The position numbers and the translations under genes were made by a program. Under the pieces are notes generated by a model. It was not told the origin of the DNA. It saw only the letters and a program-made list of their open reading frames with translations, and made no database searches. Shown here piece after piece: positions 58,130-64,000 of a stretch of DNA of 64,000 nucleotides (position 1 is the stretch's first letter; every line of letters starts with the position of its first letter). The stretch comes from an uncultured Eubacteriales bacterium (lineage in GTDB: Bacteria > Bacillota > Clostridia > Christensenellales > Aristaeellaceae), in contig CACWXY010000005.1 in assembly GCA_902764915.1 (NCBI GenBank), forward strand, positions 93,955 through 157,954. The letters run 5' to 3'.

Positions 58130-58230
58130 GCGAATTGAAATCGGTTCCCTGCTTCCGATTTCAATTCGCTGCACTCCCCACATTGCCCACGGGTTTCGTT
58201 GGGGAGTGATTTTTGACATCCGAAAATCAC
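58130..58230. repeat. Cluster of three nested inverted repeats
   Basis: Three hairpins in 101 bases: a perfect 15-bp stem (58130-58144 with 58155-58169), a 9-bp stem (58172-58180 with 58200-58208) and an 8-bp stem (58206-58213 with 58223-58230). The second and third share three bases and cannot form together. It resembles a structured RNA leader or a REP/MITE-like element; neither is proven. Confidence 0.6.
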
Positions 58231-58689
58231 CTGTTTACTGTCAGCATTCGAAACCCAGACCGCGAATAGCTCTTCCATTCTCTGTGAATCAGGAGCACCA
58301 TTGATTGCACAGGTGACAATCAGATTCTTTTCTCACACCAGTTTCCTATAGAATGCCTTTTTCTCTTTCCTGCGTTTCTGTGCTGAGGATTGTCCGTCAT
58401 CCCACAGTATCACCCATTGTCCATGTCCTCCTCAGTTCCTTTACAATCAGGGCACCTGACGCTTCCTTCTGAATGCAGTTCCGTTTCAATCAAGATGCTG
58501 ATGACAAAGAGCATTGGCAATGATTGTCAGAAATCACCTGCAGAAAGGAGTGCCGGAAAGGGGCGGTGTGCCGCTGCTGCCTCTCAGGAAATAGCCCCAG
58601 TGAAATGCATGGCTATACCAGGTACGGAACAGCTCTCATGCTGAGCCTGTGATTGTCAGGACACGGCTGAGATATGGAAAGATCAGAGG

Positions 58690-58806
58690 ATGGCACACCA
58701 CGAAGGAAAACTGCAGTGCCCAACGATTACAGGCACCGAGAAATGTAAGAAAGATGGTTTAACACGCAAGAAAGTACGCGCGGCCCCAAGCACTACGACC
58801 ATTGCC
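58690..58806 (+). pseudogene. Possible transposase N-terminal relic
   Basis: From an ATG at 58690 the frame reads MAHHEGKLQCPTITGTEKCK then KKDGLTRKKVR, resembling the zinc-ribbon start of several insertion-sequence transposases. It then loses resemblance and stops soon after. A 10-bp inverted repeat lies at 58800-58832. The match is short, so this is tentative. Confidence 0.3.
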
Positions 58807-58975
58807 TCAGCATCAGATGCGTTGAGGCAATGATACTGCATCAGCACCCAAAACAGGAAGTTAATGTTTCAAGAGGCTGGGAATACTGCAACTGATTTGT
58901 CTCTTTGGAGTAGACAAAACTGATTGCGCAATCTGGTAAAATGACCCTGCATAATGCAGAGGGGATGCAGCGCCA

Positions 58976-60164
58976 ATGATCAAGATCCAGACGAGCCTTA
59001 TCTGGCCGGGATGTGCCCAGGGAAAATATGTCATGAAAGCAAAGGGATGCATGCTGGCTGTCCTGCGATGGGGAAATGCGGAGGGTCCGCTGACCGAATG
59101 GGGACCGTTTGCTTATATTCCGATTGATCCGGCAGGAAACGGCAGCTTCTCCTTTCCCGGCAGACGCGGCATTTCCCGGAAGACGACGCATGTATGGGCA
59201 AGATGCTATGCGAAGGACTTTGTTTCATATGAGGATGTTTCTGCTGAAATACCAGCCGCATATCTGCCCACAGCAGAGGACCTGAATGACGCTCATCATT
59301 TTTCTGTTCTCACAGATCTGCATCTGGCTGCCAGGCCATGGATCATGAAACGGGCATTGCGAGCTGCTGAGAGCGACACATTTTACTCCTTGGAGATGCG
59401 ACGAATGACGGGCTTCCGGAACAGTTTTCACAGTTCATGAGCTGCATTGCCGATTCCGCCCCGGATAAGATCATCCTGCCTGTCCCGGGAATCCATGATA
59501 TCACGCATCCACGTTTTTGCGGAAAGGAAAAGGACGGCACACAGGCTATGCGCGCTTTCAGAAAGCGCTGCTGGATAAAGCCTCCGAAAAGGGCTGCTCC
59601 TTCTCCTGTGATCCTTGCAGCCTTGCCTGGGCCTTGCAGGTTAACGATCTGGATCTGATTGGCCTGCAGTGTGTTGAAAGCAGCAGAAGGTTTCTATTTC
59701 CCGAGGGCAGGCAGCTTGACTGGCTGGAAGCACATTGGGAGGATACACATGCTTCCTGGCAAATCATTCTCTGTCATGCGCCGATTCTGGTGCATAACCC
59801 GAACAGAAATGCCGGAGCGCCTTATCTTGATAAGAACACGCGGGTGCAGAAAATCCTGGATCACCATAGCAGAATCATCTTCCTGTCCGGCCATACGCAT
59901 GTATCGCCCAATATGCTGACCGGAAATGGCGCATTCGACGCAGAACACCAGAATATCTATCTGGATTGCGGGAGTGTCGTTGCAACGGATACCTCCGGCG
60001 AGTCAGGGCTCATGTCTCCGGATTGGAAGGATGGCTGCAGGACGGAGCTGGTCATAGCCATGGATTCTGTGGAAATCACTATGCGTTCCATAAAGTCAGG
60101 AATCAGGTATCCAAGGGGTTATTACCGGTTTTTCACCGGAGATGCAGCACGGACAACACGGTAA
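58976..60164 (+). pseudogene. Metallophosphoesterase with two frameshifts
   Basis: Read across three frames, this is one calcineurin-like phosphoesterase. Frame one (58976 to about 59377) has a beta-sandwich then FSVLTDLHLAARP, the DxH metal motif. Frame two (about 59378-59545) has LLLGDATNDGLPEQFSQFM and PVPGIHDITH, where the usual GNHD has Ile for Asn. Frame three (to 60164) has IILCHAPI and FLSGHTHVS. Each junction is explained by one missing base. The damaged GNHD motif and the double frameshift indicate decay, though assembly errors are possible. It lies 16 bases before the next gene. Confidence 0.8.
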
Positions 60165-60180
60165 AAAAGGAGCGGACAGG

Positions 60181-61140
60181 ATGCATTTGTCGGAGAGGCT
60201 GTTCGGAAAAAAGGAAGATAAGGAAATGCAGAGCACGCAGACCCAGAACCGGAGTGCGGATGAGCTGTCCCCGATGCCTGGAGAAAAAAAGCCTGTTACT
60301 GATCCGTGCGCGGTCACAAGGGACGATCTGGGGATCAAGGCCGTTTTGTCTGCCCAGTCGTCCTTTCAGCTGAAACGCTCTTTTTCAGACAGTCAGTTAG
60401 AGGCGCTGCGCCTTGGACATCGGGGCAATATGGATGACAAATGGAGCTGGTTCATGGAGGATGAAGCGCTGTTCATCTGTCGAACGTGGCTCACCAGCAC
60501 CCTCTGTTACCGCATCGATTTAGCCTTGAAGGACAATTGCCACATTGTATCCGTTTTCCAGCCAATGAGAGAGAATTGGAAAAAAGAGAAAGACTTCATA
60601 AACGCGCTGCTGAACGCAAGAATCGGACCGGAAAAGAAAGCGGAGCCTTTTCAGGCAGAGCAGGCTGAAGAAAATGGTGGCATTGACAGGAAAACAATCA
60701 GGATTGCTACAAGAGCAGACTGGAAAACAGCAGAAATGCCGGAGAAGAATTCAACTTTTATTCTGGAACGTACATTTACGGCAGAACAGATCGACGCTCT
60801 GCGGCGAGGCAATATCCCCCAGGCAATGGAGGATAAATGGTTCTGGTTCATGGAAGGCGATACGCTCTATGCGCATAGAAGCTGGACTGGTCTTTGCGTC
60901 TATCGGATCGATTTTTCATTCACAGATAGCCGGCACACGGTAACAGTCAATCAGGATCCGGAGCAGAGGGGCATCACAGGCGAGGCCAAAGACCGGCAAA
61001 TGCTGAACAATCTGCTGAACTGGTGGTCGCAGCCGGATTATAATTACTATGGAGAGTGGATTTCAGAAACAGTGAACATGCTGAAACAATCCGGGCAGCT
61101 TCCAAGGGACGCCCTTACCGCAGAGAGGGTCTTGCGCTGA
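60181..61140 (+). CDS. Protein of unknown function with a duplicated Trp-rich domain
   Basis: A 319-residue soluble protein. Residues 61-150 and 191-282 are two copies of one domain: LEALRLGHRGNMDDKWSWFM with RTWLTSTLCYRIDL, and IDALRRGNIPQAMEDKWFWF with RSWTGLCVYRIDF. The repeated pattern is an M-(E/D)DKWxWFME core, an (R)xW and a YRID strand. No catalytic motif is obvious. A charged linker joins the copies. AAGGAG lies eight bases before the ATG at 60181. Its place directly before the NMNAT-NADAR gene suggests an NAD or ADP-ribose role; this is inference. Confidence 0.75.
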   Translation: MHLSERLFGKKEDKEMQSTQTQNRSADELSPMPGEKKPVTDPCAVTRDDLGIKAVLSAQSSFQLKRSFSDSQLEALRLGHRGNMDDKWSWFMEDEALFICRTWLTSTLCYRIDLALKDNCHIVSVFQPMRENWKKEKDFINALLNARIGPEKKAEPFQAEQAEENGGIDRKTIRIATRADWKTAEMPEKNSTFILERTFTAEQIDALRRGNIPQAMEDKWFWFMEGDTLYAHRSWTGLCVYRIDFSFTDSRHTVTVNQDPEQRGITGEAKDRQMLNNLLNWWSQPDYNYYGEWISETVNMLKQSGQLPRDALTAERVLR

Positions 61141-61548
61141 AGCAGCAGGATAATACAAAGAGGCTTTTCTGAAATAATTGCCTGCCTGCAAAAAACAGCT
61201 GCCAGCGGGAGGGAATTCGCCTGGGATATCTGCCTGTATCGTCCGGATGGAAAGACGCTCACGGATGAAGAATATGAGACATCCCTCGCCTTCATGGTGA
61301 AAAGCGGAGAAAAGGAGTACGGCTTTGAAATCACGGGCACCGGAGACGGCAAAGCTGAAGTGCTCCGGCGTTATACGATCGGCGGCAGCAGCAAGGTACA
61401 TCATTGTTTTGAGCCGGAATTGTTACCCGTGGAGATGGATACTTTACGCAGAGAGCACACTGCGGAGCCGGAGACAATAACCCGCGTGGGGAATATGGAG
61501 GCTTTATACCTGGAAACGGAAGACGTGACACAACAGAGGAGCAAGATA
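61141..61548 (+). pseudogene. Open, coding-like segment without a start codon
   Basis: Immediately after the TGA of the previous gene the same frame stays open into the NMNAT gene. It encodes a protein-like sequence including REFAWDICLYRPDGKTLTDE and FMVKSGEKEYGFEITGTGDG. There is no ATG, GTG or TTG with a ribosome binding site before 61294. It is probably the remains of a separate gene that lost its start, or of a fusion cut by the TGA. Confidence 0.4.
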
Positions 61549-62622
61549 ATGGAAAAGATGAAAAATGTTATGGTTATGGGCGGCAGCTTTAATCCGCCTA
61601 CCATTGCACACCTGAAGCTGATACAGGCAGCCGTGGATGCCATGAACGCTGAGGCGGGATACCTTGTGCCGGTAAGCCATGCTTACCTGAAGCGAAAAAT
61701 GGTGCAGGCTGGATGTGGTCATCTGTGCATAGCCTCCGATACACGCCTCAGGATGCTTGAAAGCATGATTTCGAATGATGCCCGCTTACACGTCTATACA
61801 GGCGAAATCAATGAGCCCATTGCCGTCACCCTGCGTACCATGGAGCAGATACAGCTGACGCACCCGGACGCGCGGGTCTGGTTTGTGGCCGGTGCGGACA
61901 AACTGGGACTGCTCAATACCCTTGCGCGAAAGCGGGCGTTCCTGCCGCGCTTTGGCGCGGTGGTCTTTTCCAGAGGCGACAATCTGGATCAGCAGATTGC
62001 TGAAAACGCAGCGCTGTCATCGTGCCTCGAAGCGATTGCCGTGATCGAACCGCCCACAGGTATAGAGGGTATCAGTTCCACTGCGGTTCGGAAGCATCTT
62101 TTTGACCCGGACGCCGTGGCAGACATGCTTCATCCAGCAGTTTTGCCGATGGTCAGGCAGCTGAAGGCAGAGGATTTCCCAGAGGAGATCATTGCCTTCA
62201 AGGGTGAAAACAGCTGCCTGTCAAACGATTATTCAGCGTCCGTTGCCTATCATAATACTGTATATCTCAATGCGGAGGCGGCATTTCAGGCATCAAAAAC
62301 AGATGATCCTGCGCTGCGGGCCTGGTTTGCAACGGTTGGCCCGGACAAAGCAAAGCAAAAGGGAAACCAGATAAAACCGCAGCCTGTTTGGGAGGAAGCC
62401 AAGGATTCTGTCATGCGGGAAATTGTGCGCCAGAAGTTCATGAGCCATCCTGACCTTCGAGAAAAGCTGATGGCGACTGAAAACCTCCGCCTGATCAACG
62501 GCGGAAAAGGGAAGAAGGATACATACTGGGGCGTGAACACGTTCACCTGGGAAGGTGAGAACCGCCTTGGCGTCATTCTCATGGAACTGCGGAGTCAGTG
62601 GAGAGAGGAGCGATACATATGA
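61549..62622 (+). CDS. NMNAT-like nucleotidyltransferase fused to a NADAR domain
   Basis: A 357-residue two-domain protein. Residues 1-205 are a nicotinate/nicotinamide mononucleotide adenylyltransferase: VMVMGGSFNPPTIAHLKLI (nucleotide-binding HxxH-type loop) and GISSTAVRKHL (the ISSTxxR motif). Residues 215-350 are a NADAR domain: LNAEAAFQASK, W281, VRQKF, and INGGKGKKDTYWGVN then GENRLGVILMELR. NMNAT makes NAD or its acid form; NADAR proteins hydrolyse ADP-ribose-type N-glycosidic bonds. The ATG at 61549 has GAGGAG eight bases upstream; a longer reading from 61294 has none. It is coupled to a second NADAR gene. Confidence 0.87.
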   Translation: MEKMKNVMVMGGSFNPPTIAHLKLIQAAVDAMNAEAGYLVPVSHAYLKRKMVQAGCGHLCIASDTRLRMLESMISNDARLHVYTGEINEPIAVTLRTMEQIQLTHPDARVWFVAGADKLGLLNTLARKRAFLPRFGAVVFSRGDNLDQQIAENAALSSCLEAIAVIEPPTGIEGISSTAVRKHLFDPDAVADMLHPAVLPMVRQLKAEDFPEEIIAFKGENSCLSNDYSASVAYHNTVYLNAEAAFQASKTDDPALRAWFATVGPDKAKQKGNQIKPQPVWEEAKDSVMREIVRQKFMSHPDLREKLMATENLRLINGGKGKKDTYWGVNTFTWEGENRLGVILMELRSQWREERYI

Positions 62623-63185
62623 AGTATACGAGAGTTTCCATCGCTGAACGATACAATGCCGGCGAAAAAATGAACATCATCGCCTTCTGGGAGCATACGT
62701 CCCATCCAAATCAAATCACAAAAGCCTGCCTCAGCCAGTGGTATGACTGTCACTTTGAGGTGGACGGCATTCAGTACCACACCGCAGAGCAGTACATGAT
62801 GGCACAGAAAGCGGCCCTAATGGGTGATATCCCTGCTTATGAAGCAATAATGGCTGCAGCTCATCCCAAGGAGTATAAAGCACTGGGGCGAAAGGTGCAG
62901 CATTTTGACAGCGAACTATGGGATCAGAAAAAGTATAACCTAGTCCTCCAGGGAAATCTGGCGAAATTCTCACAGAATGCCGAACTGTCTGCGTTCTTGG
63001 ACAGTACCGGAGCCAGCGTGCTGGTCGAGGGCAGCCCATACGATGGGATCTGGGGTGTGAAACTGAGCATTGACGACACAAGAATCAACGATCCCAATGC
63101 GTGGCAGGGAGAAAACCTGCTGGGCTTTGCGCTGATGGAAGCCCGTGATGTCCTGCGGGAACGAAATCAAAGCAGGACCGAATAA
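62619..63185 (+). CDS. NADAR family protein (YbiA-like)
   Basis: A 188-residue single-domain NADAR protein. AFWEHTSHPNQITKACLSQW leads to GIQYHTAEQYMMAQKAALMG with the conserved Glu, then ALGRKV, W101, LAKFSQN, and VEGSPYDGIWGVKL with GENLLGFALMEARD. Some NADAR proteins act on ADP-ribosylated guanine and protect against DarT-like toxins; others act on riboflavin intermediates. Its ATG overlaps the stop of the NMNAT-NADAR gene (ATGA) after GAGGAG, so the two are co-translated. The two NADAR domains are clearly different, so they may have different substrates. Confidence 0.9.
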   Translation: MKYTRVSIAERYNAGEKMNIIAFWEHTSHPNQITKACLSQWYDCHFEVDGIQYHTAEQYMMAQKAALMGDIPAYEAIMAAAHPKEYKALGRKVQHFDSELWDQKKYNLVLQGNLAKFSQNAELSAFLDSTGASVLVEGSPYDGIWGVKLSIDDTRINDPNAWQGENLLGFALMEARDVLRERNQSRTE

Positions 63186-63428
63186 ATCAGAAGAATTGCT
63201 CTGCCTGACACAGACTCTCTCATTGGCGGCGCAGCATCTGCTTCGCCTTCCGCAGCAACATCAAGATCTGACTGCCCAATCATGCCCCTTTACTCCTTTC
63301 ACATTGACAGAAGTTTTCCGTTTGCGGCAGAAATGACAACAACAGTATGCTTGAGGACAAGCTCACGCCTGCCTATAATGAGTTTGATGGACGAGCTCGA
63401 TTTATCGGGATCTGTGGAGGTCTATGCA

Positions 63429-63836
63429 ATGAGGAAAACGGTAGAAGAACTGCTTCAATGCCCATACTGGATTATTGACATATTGCCGTCACAAGTGCCT
63501 AAAGACAGTCCTGGACAATACTTTGCTGTTGAAAAGTATTTCCTGCAAGACGATCGGATAGAAAAGATAAAACAAAAGCATATCGACCTGATTCTGAAGC
63601 TGAATTGCTATAGCGACCTATCCTTAGACGATGAAACTGTAATCAATCCGCTGCCGGAATACATTGCCGATGAAATGAGAAAAAGGGATCTCTATATCAT
63701 GATAGGCGAAAGCATGATCCTTTCCGAACCCGATGACACGCATCTGACTGTGTTTAATCCGGATTCACAGCTGTTGGAACTCATCAGGCAGATTGCTGCC
63801 GGCGAAGGTCTTTTTGTCTGGAATTCCACCTTTTAA
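63429..63836 (+). CDS. Small protein of unknown function
   Basis: A 135-residue acidic soluble protein (MRKTVEELLQCPYWIIDILP to LFVWNSTF). GGAGG lies eight bases before the ATG at 63429; the frame upstream to 63282 looks untranslated. Features include QYFAVEKYFLQDDRIEKIKQ, a central DLSLDDETVINPLPEYIADE and IMIGESMILSEPDDTHLTVF. Similar short proteins of unknown function occur in Firmicutes, but I cannot name a family. It lies 243 bases after the NADAR gene, so operon membership is uncertain. Confidence 0.72.
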   Translation: MRKTVEELLQCPYWIIDILPSQVPKDSPGQYFAVEKYFLQDDRIEKIKQKHIDLILKLNCYSDLSLDDETVINPLPEYIADEMRKRDLYIMIGESMILSEPDDTHLTVFNPDSQLLELIRQIAAGEGLFVWNSTF

Positions 63837-63958
63837 CTCAATTTCCCGGGCGAGTTAATAACTCAAGCATAATAGTTAAGAGATAAGCATGCGACAAATT
63901 AATGCATGAAGCATTGTAAAATCTGCATTCTCACGAATTAAAAATGTGGGTTTATCTA

Positions 63959-63987
63959 TTGACAAATCGCGCGAAAACGCCTACAAT
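63959..63987 (+). promoter_or_regulatory. Strong promoter reading out of the window
   Basis: Consensus TTGACA (63959-63964), 17 bases, then TACAAT (63982-63987), in an AT-rich stretch. A 13-base palindrome GAGTTAATAACTC lies about 100 bases upstream. The gene it drives is beyond the end. Confidence 0.75.
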
Positions 63988-64000
63988 AAGTTATCATAGT

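Larger units (their letters stand above)
57846..58975. other. Long non-coding region with hairpin cluster and gene relics
   Basis: About 1.1 kb. It holds three close hairpins (58130-58230), a possible transposase fragment (58690-58806) and a further 10-bp inverted repeat at 58800-58832. No intact gene is supported. It separates the polysaccharide-utilisation region from the NADAR cassette. Confidence 0.55.

Noticed and set aside
58130..58230. CRISPR array
   Set aside because: The repeats are hairpins of different sequence, not identical direct repeats with spacers, and no cas gene is present.
57864..58304. 146-codon plus-strand frame after the DUF6259 gene
   Set aside because: It runs through three hairpins, starts within the end of the previous gene region and has no family resemblance.
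63282..63428. Extension of the last small gene to an upstream ATG
   Set aside because: The upstream ATG has no ribosome binding site, whereas ATG 63429 has GGAGG at eight bases.

Overview
The window reads as a chromosomal segment of an anaerobic, carbohydrate-foraging Firmicute of the class Clostridia. The evidence is whiA, YesM/YesN-type two-component regulation, LplB/YtcP-type sugar ABC permeases, LacI control, strong AGGAGG ribosome binding sites and a moderately high GC content. A gut Christensenellales/Oscillospirales-like lineage is an inference from style, not shown by a marker gene. No rRNA, tRNA, CRISPR array or intact mobile element was seen.

Layout. 1-6522 (minus): a sugar-uptake locus of two permeases and a solute-binding protein, preceded by a sensor kinase and AraC-type response regulator. 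6743-9123 (plus): a GH3 N-acetylhexosaminidase and a PIG-L deacetylase, transcribed divergently from the regulator. 9528-17576 (minus): a MATE transporter fused to an ATP-binding domain, a very large adenosine-deaminase-like protein with extra N- and C-terminal domains, a type I isopentenyl-diphosphate isomerase, a zinc-ribbon protein with a probable frameshift, and an acyl-ACP thioesterase. 18250-25488: a secreted unknown protein, a MarR-controlled heterodimeric ABC exporter and an L,D-transpeptidase lipoprotein. 25908-36819 (minus): fumC, an esterase, and a housekeeping block (orphan histidine kinase, rarA, small protein, polytopic membrane protein, whiA, rapZ, murB, MFS transporter).

37053-57845 (plus) is a polysaccharide-utilisation region. 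An agarase-like GH-A hydrolase and LacI regulator precede two permeases, a binding protein and a GH2 beta-galactosidase. A second complete importer follows (binding protein, ATPase, two permeases), then a tandem GNAT protein, a DUF4838 protein and a DUF6259 hydrolase-like protein. The ATPase at 49727 is the only sugar-importer ATPase in the window and may also energise the two ATPase-less importers. An Eis-like acetyltransferase between the importers is broken by an exact 13-bp tandem duplication.

57846-64000 differs: a 1.1-kb region with nested hairpins and a possible transposase relic, a frameshifted metallophosphoesterase, a protein with two copies of a Trp-rich domain, an NMNAT-like adenylyltransferase fused to a NADAR domain, a translationally coupled second NADAR protein, and a small unknown protein. 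The strongest candidates for something undescribed are this NAD/ADP-ribose cassette and the adenosine deaminase with a C-terminal nucleotide-sensor-like domain at 11785-14247.
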